64,000 nucleotides of DNA from Hymenobacter psychrotolerans DSM 18569 (GTDB lineage: Bacteria > Bacteroidota > Bacteroidia > Cytophagales > Hymenobacteraceae): NCBI RefSeq assembly GCF_900142395.1, contig NZ_FRAS01000008.1:1-64000 (forward strand), in the 5' to 3' direction. Made by a program: the position numbers and the translations under genes. Positions 25,089-34,804 of the stretch are shown piece by piece. Position 1 is the first letter of the stretch. Each line of letters starts with the position of its first letter. Below the pieces are notes generated by a model. The model had not been told where the DNA came from, made no database searches, and saw only the letters and a program-made list of their open reading frames with translations.

Positions 25089-25790
25089 TTATACCGTAGC
25101 GCGTACCGTACGCTGCTCGATGCGCTTCTCGTAGTTCTGGCCCTGGTAGATGCGCTGCACAAAAATGCCGGGCGTATGAATCTGGTTGGGGTCCAGCTCG
25201 CCGGCGGGCACCAGCTCTTCCACTTCGGCCACCGTGATTTTGCCGGCCGTGGCCATCATGGGGTTGAAGTTGCGGGCCGTGCCTTTGAACACCAGGTTGC
25301 CGGCCGTGTCGCCTTTCCAGGCTTTCACGAAGGCAAAATCGGCGTGCAGGGCGGTTTCCAGCAGGTACATCTTGCCGTTGAACTCGCGGCTTTCCTTGCC
25401 TTCGCCTACTTCTGTGCCGTAGCCGGCCGGCGTGTAGAAGGCCGGAATACCCGCGCCCCCGGCCCGGCACCGCTCGGCCAGCGTGCCCTGCGGAATCAAT
25501 TCCACTTCCAGCTCGCCGGAAAGCAGCTGCCGCTCAAACTCGGCATTCTCGCCCACATAGCTCGAAATCATCTTTTTTACCTGCCGGGTCTGCAGCATCA
25601 GCCCGATGCCGAAATCATCGACGCCGGCGTTGTTGCTGATGCAGGTCAGATCTTTCACGCCGAGGCGCAGAATTTCCCGGATGCTGTTTTCCGGAATGCC
25701 GCACAGGCCGAAGCCACCGAGCATCAGCGTCATGCCGTCGGTGAGGCCGCGCAGGGCTTCTTCCGGGCCGGCTACTACTTTGTTGATCAT
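25089..25790 (-). CDS. scoA: 3-oxoacid CoA-transferase subunit A
   Basis: A 233-residue alpha subunit of the CoA-transferase whose beta subunit is at 23783. GGFGLCGIPE (about 25-34), the CISNNAG motif and the FNGKMYLLE region are characteristic. The enzyme activates acetoacetate or other short 3-oxo acids with succinyl-CoA, and thereby links ketone-body or branched-chain catabolism to the TCA cycle. ATG 25790 is clear. It is the first gene of a four-gene operon with two membrane proteins before scoB. Confidence 0.94.
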   Translation of the reverse strand: MINKVVAGPEEALRGLTDGMTLMLGGFGLCGIPENSIREILRLGVKDLTCISNNAGVDDFGIGLMLQTRQVKKMISSYVGENAEFERQLLSGELEVELIPQGTLAERCRAGGAGIPAFYTPAGYGTEVGEGKESREFNGKMYLLETALHADFAFVKAWKGDTAGNLVFKGTARNFNPMMATAGKITVAEVEELVPAGELDPNQIHTPGIFVQRIYQGQNYEKRIEQRTVRATV

Positions 25791-25838
25791 AGGAATAGAA
25801 AGGGTGGGATGTTTGGAACAGCAAGGTAGGATTTCTCG

Positions 25839-25919
25839 CAGAGGTCCGCGGAGGCCTGCGCAGAGGGAAAAGGAGGTCGTTCCTCTGCCAGCCTCTGCGC
25901 ATGCCTCCGCGGACCTCTG
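25839..25919. repeat. extragenic inverted repeat with ~28-bp arms
   Basis: CAGAGGTCCGCGGAGGC at 25839 and its complement ending at 25919 extend to 28-bp arms with about one mismatch (CTGCGCAGAGG against CCTCTGCGCAT). The loop holds a further CCTCTG copy. It lies between scoA (transcribed away) and the end of ribF, where it can act as a ribF terminator. Its shape is that of a dispersed extragenic repeat. Confidence 0.65.
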
Positions 25920-25928
25920 AAAGAAACG

Positions 25929-26882
25929 CTAGCCGCCTATCAGGTGGCGGCGGGCATCGGCGGCATCCAGCGCCAGCTGGGCTTTCAACTCATCGAGGCC
26001 ACTGAATTTCTGCTCGTCGCGGAGGCGGGCCACAAACTCCACAGTCAGCGGCTGGTCGTACAGGTCGCCGTCGAAGTCGAGCAGGTGTGCCTCTACGGTC
26101 TGGGCCAGGTCGCCGCCGATGGTAGGGCGCACCCCAATGTTGAGCATTGCCGGGTGATGCGTGCCGGCGGCGGTGGTGGCCATTACGGCATACACGCCGC
26201 GGGCCGGCGTGAGTTTCAGCGGCTCCTCACACACGATGTTGGCCGTGGGCCAGCCGATAGTGCGGCCCAGCTGCCGACCCTTTACTACTGTGCCCGTGAG
26301 CGGGTAGGAATAGCCCAGGTAGCGGTTGGCGGTGAGAATGTCGCCGCTTTCGATGGCGCGCCGGATGCGGGTGCTGCTCACGCCTACGGCGTCCACGTCT
26401 TCGCGCGGAATTTCCTCCACGCTCATGCCGTAGCGGTCCGCGTTCTGGCGCAGATAGTCGAAGCCGCCTTCCCGGTTTTTGCCGAAACGGTGGTCGTAGC
26501 CAATCACCAGCTTGCTGGTGCCCACCGTGCGCAGCAGAATGTTCTGGATGTATTCTTCCGAGGTCCAGGCCGCAAATTCGGGGGTGAAGGGCACCACCAA
26601 CAAGTAATCCACGCCGAACTCTGCCAGCTTGGCGGCACGCTCCTCCAGAGTGCTGAGCAGGCGCAGGGCCAGCATTTCGGGGTGGGAGGGCGGCGGCCCC
26701 AGCACCAGCCGCGGGTGGGGCCAGTAGGTAATCACCACGGCCGGGCCACCGCTGTGCTCGGCCACTTCGCGCAGCCGCCGCAGAATCTGCTGGTGGCCTA
26801 TGTGCACGCCATCAAACGTGCCGCTGGTCACCACGGCATTGCCAAGGTGCGGAAACTGGGCCGGGGCGTGGATGATGTGCAT
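25929..26882 (-). CDS. ribF: bifunctional riboflavin kinase / FAD synthetase
   Basis: A 317-residue enzyme that phosphorylates riboflavin to FMN and adenylates FMN to FAD. The N-terminal FAD synthetase (1-185) has the nucleotidyltransferase motif GTFDGVHIGHQ at 22-32 and the SSTRIR motif. The C-terminal kinase (190-310) has GxVVKGRQLGRTIGWPTAN and LNIGVRPT. Length is normal for the family. It lies about 50 bp after truB on the same strand, at the end of the ftsX-DUF3098-uppP-truB-ribF series. Confidence 0.96.
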   Translation of the reverse strand: MHIIHAPAQFPHLGNAVVTSGTFDGVHIGHQQILRRLREVAEHSGGPAVVITYWPHPRLVLGPPPSHPEMLALRLLSTLEERAAKLAEFGVDYLLVVPFTPEFAAWTSEEYIQNILLRTVGTSKLVIGYDHRFGKNREGGFDYLRQNADRYGMSVEEIPREDVDAVGVSSTRIRRAIESGDILTANRYLGYSYPLTGTVVKGRQLGRTIGWPTANIVCEEPLKLTPARGVYAVMATTAAGTHHPAMLNIGVRPTIGGDLAQTVEAHLLDFDGDLYDQPLTVEFVARLRDEQKFSGLDELKAQLALDAADARRHLIGG

Positions 26883-26933
26883 GGGTGAGAAAGGACTGGC
26901 GGGTAGTAAAGGAGTGGGAGAGAAGCCTGCGTG

Positions 26934-27740
26934 CTACGCCTCGCTCTTGTCTTGGGACTGGTCGGAATCCGCCTGGTTGGTATTGAAATACTCCAGGCCG
27001 GCCCGACGCTCGGGGCGGAGTTGCCGCTGCCGGCGGGGCCGTTCGGTTTCGCCTTCCGGGCGGGGCGGGCGCATAGCCTCCACAGCTTCCATGGTCAGGG
27101 CATCTTCTACGCGGTACTCCCCAATGCGGGTGCGGACGAGCTTGGTGAGGTGGGCCCCGCAGCCCAGCGCGGCGCCAAAGTCGCGGGCGAGGCTGCGGAT
27201 GTAGGTGCCTTTGGAGCAGGTTACGCGGAAGTCCACGTCGGGCAGGGCAATGCGCGTGATTTCAAAATCCCGAATCGTCACCTGCTTGCTCTTGATTTCG
27301 GCTTCGTCGCCGCGGCGGGCTACTTCGTAGGCACGCTCCCCGTTCACTTTCACGGCCGAAAACAGCGGCGGTGTCTGCGCAATCTGGCCTACAAACTGTG
27401 CGGTAGCCGCCCGGATTTCCTCTTCGGTGAGGTGGGCGTAGGGTAGTTCGGCATCGACGGGCGTTTCCAGGTCGAAGCTGGGCGTGGTCTGGCCGAGGCG
27501 GAACGTGCCGGTATATTCCTTTTCCTGGGCCTGAATCTGGTCGATTTCCTTGGTTTTCTTGCCGGTGCACAAAATCAGCAGGCCGGTAGCCAAGGGGTCG
27601 AGGGTGCCGGCATGGCCGATTTTCTTGATGCGCAGCGTGTTTTTTACCTTGCGTACCACGTCGAACGACGTCCAGGTAAGCGGCTTGTCGAGCAGCAGCA
27701 CTTCGCCAGCTTCGAAATCAAATGAGCGGGGAATATCCAT
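26934..27740 (-). CDS. truB: tRNA pseudouridine(55) synthase
   Basis: A 268-residue enzyme that makes pseudouridine 55 in the T-loop of tRNAs. [13 protein letters not shown] leads to the catalytic motif [14 protein letters not shown], whose Asp is the nucleophile; [16 protein letters not shown] and [14 protein letters not shown] follow. There is no full PUA domain. Instead the C-terminus is a short charged tail rich in Arg, Glu and Gln. ATG 27740 is chosen because the much longer open frame upstream belongs to uppP in another frame. It starts 5 bp after the uppP stop, so the two are probably cotranscribed. Confidence 0.95.
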   Translation of the reverse strand: MDIPRSFDFEAGEVLLLDKPLTWTSFDVVRKVKNTLRIKKIGHAGTLDPLATGLLILCTGKKTKEIDQIQAQEKEYTGTFRLGQTTPSFDLETPVDAELPYAHLTEEEIRAATAQFVGQIAQTPPLFSAVKVNGERAYEVARRGDEAEIKSKQVTIRDFEITRIALPDVDFRVTCSKGTYIRSLARDFGAALGCGAHLTKLVRTRIGEYRVEDALTMEAVEAMRPPRPEGETERPRRQRQLRPERRAGLEYFNTNQADSDQSQDKSEA

Positions 27741-27745
27741 GAGGA

Positions 27746-28534
27746 TTAAATAAGCTGCATGGGAATGCCCAGCGCAATCATCGCCAGAATGACCCCGCCC
27801 ACAATGATGCGGTAGAAACCAAAGGCACGAAAACCGTAGCGCGACACGAAATTGACGAACGACTTGACGGCCAGCAGCCCCACGATGAAGGCCACCACGT
27901 TGCCGAAGAGCAGCAGCTTGAGGTCTTCGGCACCGGGCGCGTCTATCTTGTAGGTTTTGTAGAGCTGGTACGCCGTGATGACCACCATGGTAGGTACGGC
28001 CAGCAGGAACGAGAAGTCGGCGGCGGAGCGACGGTCGAAGCCCTGGGCCAGCCCGCCCACAATGGTGGCGGCCGAGCGGCTCACGCCGGGCACCAGCGCC
28101 AGGCACTGAAACAGCCCGATACGCAGCGCCTGCGCCAGGCTGGGCGTGGTGACTTCCTTGCGCGGGCCCGAAAACCACCGGTCTACGAACAGCAGCACCA
28201 CGCCGCCCACCACCAGCGACACGGCCACCACCGTCACGCTTTTCAGTAGCTCTTCGATAACGTCTTTCAGCAGAAAGCCCAGCACGCCGAACGGCAGAAA
28301 AGCCACCGCCAGCTTCACGTAGAAGTCAAAGCTCTGCAGGAACCGGCGCCAGTACAGCGCCACCACCGACAGAATGGCACCCAGCTGAATGGAGGTGATG
28401 TAGGTTTCGGTGAAAGGCAACTGGCCGATGCCGAGCAGGTTGGCCACGATAATCATGTGGCCGGTGCTGCTCACGGGCAGAAATTCCGTCAGGCCTTCGA
28501 CAATGGCCAGAATCAGCGCATACCAGTAGTTCAT
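27746..28534 (-). CDS. uppP: undecaprenyl-diphosphate phosphatase
   Basis: A 262-residue integral membrane enzyme that recycles undecaprenyl pyrophosphate to the monophosphate lipid carrier for peptidoglycan and O-antigen synthesis. Family motifs are [16 protein letters not shown] (about 15-30) and [12 protein letters not shown] (about 150-160), which form the active site with its Glu, His and Arg residues. About eight membrane helices. ATG 28534 fits the family N-terminus ([14 protein letters not shown]). It sits between DUF3098 and truB. Confidence 0.96.
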   Translation of the reverse strand: MNYWYALILAIVEGLTEFLPVSSTGHMIIVANLLGIGQLPFTETYITSIQLGAILSVVALYWRRFLQSFDFYVKLAVAFLPFGVLGFLLKDVIEELLKSVTVVAVSLVVGGVVLLFVDRWFSGPRKEVTTPSLAQALRIGLFQCLALVPGVSRSAATIVGGLAQGFDRRSAADFSFLLAVPTMVVITAYQLYKTYKIDAPGAEDLKLLLFGNVVAFIVGLLAVKSFVNFVSRYGFRAFGFYRIIVGGVILAMIALGIPMQLI

Positions 28535-28641
28535 AGGAGGGGAGTAGCGCCCGCACAGGCTGCGGGCGGCATGGCAAAATGGGCGAAATAGACCGCAAGA
28601 CCGGTGAGGCGGCAACGGCCGCTACCGGCTGCCGGGCCTGC

Positions 28642-28965
28642 TTACGGGCGCTTGTAGCTGGGCGCGGCCGGGGCCACTGGGGCTGCCGGAGCCGGCTGCT
28701 GGGCCAGCGTGTCGCGGGTGGTGGCGTCCTGCGCTACCGGGGCGCCGCCCTGCGGCTTGGCCATAATGGCCCAGAACTCAATCAGGAAGCCCACTACCAG
28801 CAGAATCGGCCCGAGCGTAATACCCAGAAATCCTTCGCCGTAGTCTGCGGAGTCCAGCGTCATCGTGATGAAACCAGCGGCCAGCACGGCCAGGCCCAGG
28901 AACATCAGGCGGTAGTTGCGCGGCCCGAAGGCGAAGCGCGGCGTTTGGGAGGAAGTAGGTTCCAT
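28642..28965 (-). CDS. DUF3098 domain membrane protein
   Basis: A 107-residue protein with two membrane helices (about 22-40 and 50-72), joined by a short loop containing DSADYGEGFLGI, and a Pro/Ala-rich tail ending KRP. It matches the DUF3098 family, which in Bacteroidota is regularly encoded next to ftsX and uppP. Its role is unknown but the neighbourhood points to envelope or division functions. ATG 28965 directly precedes the short polar N-terminus (MEPTSSQTPRF). Confidence 0.85.
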   Translation of the reverse strand: MEPTSSQTPRFAFGPRNYRLMFLGLAVLAAGFITMTLDSADYGEGFLGITLGPILLVVGFLIEFWAIMAKPQGGAPVAQDATTRDTLAQQPAPAAPVAPAAPSYKRP

Positions 28966-29035
28966 AAGAGGCAAAGCAAGAAGCATCAGCTAGCGCAAGT
29001 GCGGCCCGATGCGTGAGAGTTTTAAGTAAAATCAG

Positions 29036-29929
29036 TTAATACAAATCGTCGAGCGACATGCCCAGGTATTTGCGCACGGCGCGGTAAGAACTCAGAAAGC
29101 CAATACCGCAGCCCAGCACCACCAGCAGCAGCAGCAGCGCGCCCAGCAGCCGGTCGTCGCGGAGCACCCGCAGGTCGGCCACCTGCAGATACGCGTATTG
29201 GAGCAGCGCCAGCAGCAGCAGGCCCGCCAGAATGCCGCTCACCAAACCCTGCCAGGTGGCCCGGTTCAGGAACGGCCGCTGAATGAAAAACGACGTGGCG
29301 CCCACCAGCTGCATGCTCCGGATAAGGAAGCGTTGCGAGAACAGCGCCAGCTTGATGGTATTGTTGATGAGCACCGTCACGACGAACGTGAGCACCACCG
29401 CAAAGCCCAGCAGCACCAGGCTCAGCTTGCGCACATTCTGGTTGATGGAGCTGATCAGGCTCTGCACGTACTGCACCTCATGCACGCCCGGCTCGGCCTT
29501 CAGCTCCCGCTCAATGCGGCCCATCTGCAGCGAGTCGGAGTATTCGGCGTTGATTTTCAGGATGTAGGCGTCGCGCAAAGGGTTGTCGCCGAGAAACTGC
29601 TGAAAATCCTCGCCGGTCTGCTCGATGAACTGCCGGGCGCCTTCCTCCTTCGAGAGAAACCGCACCTGCGCCTTGCCGTCGCGCTGGGCAATGTAGGGCT
29701 TGCGCGAGAAGTCCTGCTGCAGGCGCAGCAGCTCGGTGGCCGGCAGGTTGCGCTCCAGATACACCTGCATTTCAATGTTCTCCTTCACCAGGTTGGAGAG
29801 CTTGTGCGCATGAATCAGGAGCAGCCCGAACAGCCCGATAACCAGCAACGCCAGCGTAATGCTGAACACCACCATCAGGTGGGGGTAGCTGCCTAGCTTC
29901 TTCTTGCGGGTCGGGCGGGGTTGGGCCAT
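29036..29929 (-). CDS. ftsX: cell division protein FtsX-like permease
   Basis: A 297-residue membrane protein. After a basic N-terminus (TRKKKLG) comes one membrane helix, then a periplasmic domain (about 45-165) of the type that engages cell-wall hydrolase activators, and three more helices (about 170-195, 220-245, 260-285). The four-helix topology and lack of a signal peptide fit FtsX, which works with the ATPase FtsE. No ftsE is next to it, as is usual in Bacteroidota. ATG 29929 is preferred over the TTG 9 bp earlier. A -7 box lies so close that the mRNA may be leaderless. Confidence 0.9.
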   Translation of the reverse strand: MAQPRPTRKKKLGSYPHLMVVFSITLALLVIGLFGLLLIHAHKLSNLVKENIEMQVYLERNLPATELLRLQQDFSRKPYIAQRDGKAQVRFLSKEEGARQFIEQTGEDFQQFLGDNPLRDAYILKINAEYSDSLQMGRIERELKAEPGVHEVQYVQSLISSINQNVRKLSLVLLGFAVVLTFVVTVLINNTIKLALFSQRFLIRSMQLVGATSFFIQRPFLNRATWQGLVSGILAGLLLLALLQYAYLQVADLRVLRDDRLLGALLLLLVVLGCGIGFLSSYRAVRKYLGMSLDDLY

Positions 29930-29935
29930 AGAGGG

Positions 29936-29943
29936 CAAAGGTA
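29936..29943 (-). promoter_or_regulatory. -7 promoter box TACCTTTG next to the ftsX start
   Basis: It matches TAnnTTTG on the minus strand and ends 6 bp before the ftsX ATG at 29929. Transcription from it would start at or beside the start codon. No -33 element is visible, so it may also be chance. Confidence 0.4.
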
Positions 29944-30019
29944 ATTTGATTATTGATTGTCGGGTGCTGATTGTTGGTCGTTTTACGCGGCGCCATCAGC
30001 CAGGTCCGGCAGGCAATGC

Positions 30020-33000
30020 TCACATATTCGTGCGCGGGTCGTCGTCCACGTTGAGCACTTCGCGGGCTTTGCGCGCATTCACTTCGCGGCGGCGCAGGTG
30101 CTTGCGCGCAAACAGCTCACTCAGCGAGTCGAACTGCTCGGTGTGCACCAGCGAAATGCCGGCCCGGGCCTGGTTCTGGCCGTTGCTCAGGGCTACTACG
30201 TCGCGCGGCGTGGTTTCGTAGCGCAGCTTTGCCCGGAATTTGCCGTCGGCGCGCAGGTAGTATTCCAGGCTCAGGTCGCCGATCAGGGACGTATTGTTGA
30301 CGGAAGTCGTGACACCCGTGTTGGCATCCGTCACGACGCCGTTGTTGAAGCCGCCGTCCCGCGTCACGCGCAGCCGGCCGTTCATAAACGAGTAGCTGAG
30401 CCGCACCTGCAGGGCCTGCAGCTGCTCGGCCGAAATGCCGTTGAAGTTGAAGCTGATTTCCAGATTCGGGTCGAGCTGCGAGGTGAGGGCTCCGAGCTGC
30501 GTGCTGATAATCTGGCCCAGGCTGTTGCCCAAGGCATTGTTCTGGCCCTGAAACGAGGTAATCGACGACAGCGAAGCCGCCGGGGCCAGCTGCTTGAACA
30601 CCACCAGGCTGAACACCTGCCGGCTCAGCTCCTGCTCATCATTGCGCAACGACGACAGGAACGGCACCAGGTCACCTTCCAGCGACGAGGGAATGTCGTT
30701 GAATTCCAGATTGAGCTTGATAACCGGCAGCAGCAGCGGCCCGGTCAGGTTCATCACGGCCGTAACGGGCACCACGGCGCTGTTGCTGGCCAGAATAGGG
30801 GAGAGAGACGTGCGCTGGGTGTAGGCGGCCGTTACGTTCATTTCGCCGGCCAGCGGGTCGCCGTTCCAGGAAATGCTGCCGCCGGGCCGCACCACAAATT
30901 CCTTGTTCACCAGGCCCTGCAGTGTGAAGTTGTAGGCGCCGCGCACAATCTCAATCTGCCCGAACATGTTGAAGTCGCCGCGCGTGTCGATGTTGAGGCG
31001 CAGGCGCCCCGAGGCCGAGCCCCGGATAACGTCGCCGGTGCTTTCGTCCAGCAGAATTTCCACGTAGGCGTCGGGCGTCACCTCCAGGTTCATGTTCAGC
31101 CGGATGCCCGAGAGGTCTACTTTTTCCTGTACCCCCACCGGAATAGGCGTGGTCGTGGTGTCGGTGAGGTTGCGGTTTACGAAGCGGATGTAGCTGGCCT
31201 TTTCGGCGCGGGCGGCATTATCAAGCGGCAGCGAGAGGCGCGTGCCCGGCTCCGATTTGGCCAGCACGTTCACCACCAGGTTGTCGGAAGGGCCGTTTAC
31301 GCGGGCCGTGCCGGTAGCGTAAGCCGTGCCGAAGTACAGCTCGTTGTCTTTGCGGGTGGTGTTGAGCACCAGTAGCTTGCGGAACGAGGCTTCCAGGGCC
31401 AGCCGCATGTTCTGGAACCCGTCGTGGAAAATGTCGCCGTTCACGGTGCCCGTGTTGCCCAGCGGGTCTTTCACCTTGATGTCGCGCAGCGCAATCCGGT
31501 CATCGGCAAACCGCACCCGGTCGGCGAAGGTGTAGGTGGTGCCCAGGTAGATGAAGGTGAGCTGTCCGTCGCTCACGTCGATGGCGCCCGTGAGGTGGGG
31601 CTGGCTGAAGCGGCCGGCCAGCCGCAGCGTGCCCACGGCCGTGCCGCCCAGGTCGCGGAACAGGGTTTTCAGAAAGGGCTCGGCCAGCTTTACGGGGGCA
31701 TTGTCGAGTACGGCCGTCAGGTTGAGCTGCTCTTCTTCGCGGCCCGGGGCCAGCGTGCCCGCTACCCGCACCACGCGGCTGCCGCCCCGCAGCACATCCA
31801 GGTCTACCAGCGCCTGCTTGGCGCGGTTGTCCCAGCTGCTTTCACCCTTCACATTGCCAATCAGTACGTTGTCGAAGTGCAGCGAGTCAACGGCCAGCGT
31901 GGAGTTGATGGCCAGCGGCCCGTAGATGCCGCTCACGGTGCCTTCGGCATTCACGCGGCCCGTCATGTTCTGGCTGGTCAGGGAGGTAAGCGTGGCCAGC
32001 TCCAGGTCTTTCACGGTCAGCTTCAGCTCCTTGTCCGCGTTCTGCGAGATAAAGCCCTGCGCACTCACGCTCTGGGCGCCGTTGCTCAAACTCAGGTTCT
32101 GAATATCAAACTCCTTGCCCTGGCCCGAGATAATCACGGAGTTGTCCTGCGCAATGGTCCAGTCCTTACCCAGCAAGTTCACGCCCGACCGCCGGAACAC
32201 CACCTGCACGGCATCGGGCAGGAAGGAAAGCGCGCCGTTGATCTGGGCTTTGTTGGTGGTGTTGGTCTGGGCCAGCGCCGTCGAGAAATTGATGCGCTCC
32301 TGGTCCCACACGCCTTCCACGTAGAAGCCTTCGGTGCGGCCCAAGCCCGGCAGCATCTGCCTTTCCGACGTAATGTTGGCCTGGGCCAGCACCTCGGGCC
32401 GATAAGGCAGCTTGGAGGTGTTGAATTCGAAAGCCGTGCGGTAGGTGCGCACGCTGTCCACGGTCAGCGTGTCGAAGCTGCCGCCGAGCTGCAGAATCGA
32501 GGTTTGGCCGTTGCGGAACGAGCCGTCGATGCGCGAATAGTTGGCCACCCGCAGCCCCGGCATAAACAGCTGGAGCATGGGGTTAGGCTTCTTTAGATAC
32601 AGGTCCAGGTCGATGGCGTACTCCGGGATGGCGCGCTGGCGCTTGCGGCGGTAGTAGTCGGCAATGGCCGCATCGTTGCTTTCGAAGTTGAGCTGGTACT
32701 CCGTCAGCAGCACCTGCGTGTTCCGCAGCACTTCGCTGAAGTCGAAGTTGCCGGTGGCCGTCAGGTTGAGCACTTCCGAGCGCACAGCCAGCCGGCGCTG
32801 GGCCGCCGTCCGCTCGCTCACCACGTCCAGCGTATCTACCAGCACGGTGCGGCCGGCGTAGCCCACGCGCGAGTTGCGCAGCTTGATGCGGCCAATCAGG
32901 GCATCCAGCGTCAGGCCCTGAAATTTGACGTCGGCGGTGGTGGCTACCACCACGCTTTGCTTGGTGAGGCCCAGGGCCCGCAGGTCGGCGCGGCGGATGC

Positions 33001-34594
33001 GGGCCCGCACGTCAAACGCCTGCCGCTTCTTGTTCATGTCGATGGTCCCGTCGGCGTCGAACTGCAGGCTGGGGTCGTTGGCGGCAATCTTGCCCGTAAA
33101 CGATTCCCGGCTGAAGCGGCCGTTGGTCGTGATGTTACGGTAGCGGTAGCCGTTCAGCCAGATGCTTTGCACGGTGGCGTTGGCCGTGAGGCGGGCCCCT
33201 TCCGGCGTGAAGCCCACGCCCTGCACCCGGCCGCTGAACGTCACGTCGCGCACCACGTTTTCCTGGCCCAGCAGCTTGCCCAGCTGGAAGTTGGTGGTGC
33301 GTACGTCGCCTTCGTAGGAGGAAAACCGCGGGTCGTCTTTGAACTTCAGGTTGACGTCGGACACCACCGAGCCCAGCGCGGTCTGGAACGAGCCGTTGGC
33401 CACAAAGTCGTTGTAGAAGCCCAGAAACTGCCCTTTTAGCTTCACAATGCCCAGGCGCTGCACGTAAGGCCAGCCCGAGGCCGGAATGTACTTGCGAATG
33501 TCGCGCCCATCAATGACGGACGGCTGCAGGCGCATTTCCACAAAGCTTTCCTTCAGGTTGGGCAGCCCTTCCACGTTGATGTTGCCCACGACCCGCGTGT
33601 TTTTGCCGTAGGTGATGTCGAGGTTTTTGGTTGTGAAGTTCTTCACGTAGCCTTTGGCCTCGCCCGAAAGCAGTACCGTTTCCTTCAGCTCCCGCATAAA
33701 CGGCTGCGGCGCAAACTGGGCAATATCGTCGGAGTACACCCGCGACGGGTCCAGCCGGGCCACCACCCGCACCGAGTCGTTGAAGTCGGCGAAGTTGAGG
33801 AAGTGCTGGTACTCGAACCGCAGGTAGTTGCGCAGCTGGCTGTTGCCGACGCGCAGGTTCAGGCCCGCGAATTCCCAGAACTTACTTGCGTAGGTCATGT
33901 TGGCCGTCAGCTCGCGCAGGCGCGTGTTCGAGGGCCTATCTACGGCGCGCAGGCCGTCAATCTGGGAGTGAATGGTGTCGCCGCGCAGCCAGATCTGCGA
34001 GAAATCCGCGTAGATGCTGTCAATCTGCATGTGGGCGTAGTCCATCGAGCGGCCGTAGTACGGCTCCCGCGGCTTGTGCCGGTCGTCCAGAATAAAGCGC
34101 CCATTGCGCAGGCCGATAGCCTCAATTTTGAAGTCGAACGGCTTGCTGACTTTCGTGGTATCCGAAGGCCCCACCAGCCGGCGAATAGCGGCCAGAAACT
34201 CCGACAGGTTGGTGGAGTCGGGCTGGTCTTTATACGTGACCAACGCAAACCGGGGCTCTTCCAGCGTGAGCTTGCCCACGTGCAGGTGGCTGGGGTCGAA
34301 GATGCTGAACAGGCTGATGTCGGCGTCGGCGCGGCCCACGTTGAACAGCTCTTCGCCGCGCCGGTCGAGCACCCGCACGCCTTCCAGCAGCACCCGCGAG
34401 AAAGGCCGGATATCCACGCGCCCCACCAGCACCTTCTGGCCCAGCTTGTCGGTCAGGATTTCGGCGGCTTCCTGGGCCAGCTTGGTTTGCACGCTGGGCA
34501 CGCGCAGGGCCACCAGCGCGGCCACCACCGCCAACGCCACCACCAGCAGCAGGGCTAGCAGCACTTTCAGCAGGATGGAAACGAAACGGGGCAC
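30020..34594 (-). CDS. tamB: TamB/DUF490 translocation-assembly module protein
   Basis: A 1524-residue protein with one N-terminal inner-membrane anchor (LLKVLLALLLVVALAVVAALVAL) and a very long periplasmic beta-helical body of repeated short strands. The C-terminal ~450 residues are the TamB domain, with the conserved LEVTPDAYVEILLD, GRLRLNIDTRGDFNMFG and GAYNFTLQG sequences. TamB-family proteins form a hydrophobic groove across the periplasm that moves phospholipid or helps assemble outer-membrane proteins. No ATG is available near the start: GTG 34594 directly before the anchor is preferred, with TTG 34657 as an alternative. It is divergent from tsaD. Confidence 0.93.
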   Translation of the reverse strand: MPRFVSILLKVLLALLLVVALAVVAALVALRVPSVQTKLAQEAAEILTDKLGQKVLVGRVDIRPFSRVLLEGVRVLDRRGEELFNVGRADADISLFSIFDPSHLHVGKLTLEEPRFALVTYKDQPDSTNLSEFLAAIRRLVGPSDTTKVSKPFDFKIEAIGLRNGRFILDDRHKPREPYYGRSMDYAHMQIDSIYADFSQIWLRGDTIHSQIDGLRAVDRPSNTRLRELTANMTYASKFWEFAGLNLRVGNSQLRNYLRFEYQHFLNFADFNDSVRVVARLDPSRVYSDDIAQFAPQPFMRELKETVLLSGEAKGYVKNFTTKNLDITYGKNTRVVGNINVEGLPNLKESFVEMRLQPSVIDGRDIRKYIPASGWPYVQRLGIVKLKGQFLGFYNDFVANGSFQTALGSVVSDVNLKFKDDPRFSSYEGDVRTTNFQLGKLLGQENVVRDVTFSGRVQGVGFTPEGARLTANATVQSIWLNGYRYRNITTNGRFSRESFTGKIAANDPSLQFDADGTIDMNKKRQAFDVRARIRRADLRALGLTKQSVVVATTADVKFQGLTLDALIGRIKLRNSRVGYAGRTVLVDTLDVVSERTAAQRRLAVRSEVLNLTATGNFDFSEVLRNTQVLLTEYQLNFESNDAAIADYYRRKRQRAIPEYAIDLDLYLKKPNPMLQLFMPGLRVANYSRIDGSFRNGQTSILQLGGSFDTLTVDSVRTYRTAFEFNTSKLPYRPEVLAQANITSERQMLPGLGRTEGFYVEGVWDQERINFSTALAQTNTTNKAQINGALSFLPDAVQVVFRRSGVNLLGKDWTIAQDNSVIISGQGKEFDIQNLSLSNGAQSVSAQGFISQNADKELKLTVKDLELATLTSLTSQNMTGRVNAEGTVSGIYGPLAINSTLAVDSLHFDNVLIGNVKGESSWDNRAKQALVDLDVLRGGSRVVRVAGTLAPGREEEQLNLTAVLDNAPVKLAEPFLKTLFRDLGGTAVGTLRLAGRFSQPHLTGAIDVSDGQLTFIYLGTTYTFADRVRFADDRIALRDIKVKDPLGNTGTVNGDIFHDGFQNMRLALEASFRKLLVLNTTRKDNELYFGTAYATGTARVNGPSDNLVVNVLAKSEPGTRLSLPLDNAARAEKASYIRFVNRNLTDTTTTPIPVGVQEKVDLSGIRLNMNLEVTPDAYVEILLDESTGDVIRGSASGRLRLNIDTRGDFNMFGQIEIVRGAYNFTLQGLVNKEFVVRPGGSISWNGDPLAGEMNVTAAYTQRTSLSPILASNSAVVPVTAVMNLTGPLLLPVIKLNLEFNDIPSSLEGDLVPFLSSLRNDEQELSRQVFSLVVFKQLAPAASLSSITSFQGQNNALGNSLGQIISTQLGALTSQLDPNLEISFNFNGISAEQLQALQVRLSYSFMNGRLRVTRDGGFNNGVVTDANTGVTTSVNNTSLIGDLSLEYYLRADGKFRAKLRYETTPRDVVALSNGQNQARAGISLVHTEQFDSLSELFARKHLRRREVNARKAREVLNVDDDPRTNM

Positions 34595-34804
34595 AGCAGC
34601 AGAAAAAGAAGATACGGGAGCGAAGATACGGGTTGGCAGTTGCCGGCCCAGATGCAACTAGCCGGGCTGCGGTTGCCGCAAGAACGAAGCCGGGTGCCGG
34701 CGGGTTGGCTACGGCACAACGTCTTTTGCAAACCAACTGGCCCGGGTTGCTGGTTTTAAACGAACTTTGCAGCTGTTTCTGCTGCCGCTTTCCAACTAAG
34801 TACT

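Noticed and set aside
27741-28178. N-terminal extension of TruB by 146 residues
   Set aside because: The stretch is the uppP gene read in another frame; the family starts at ATG 27740.
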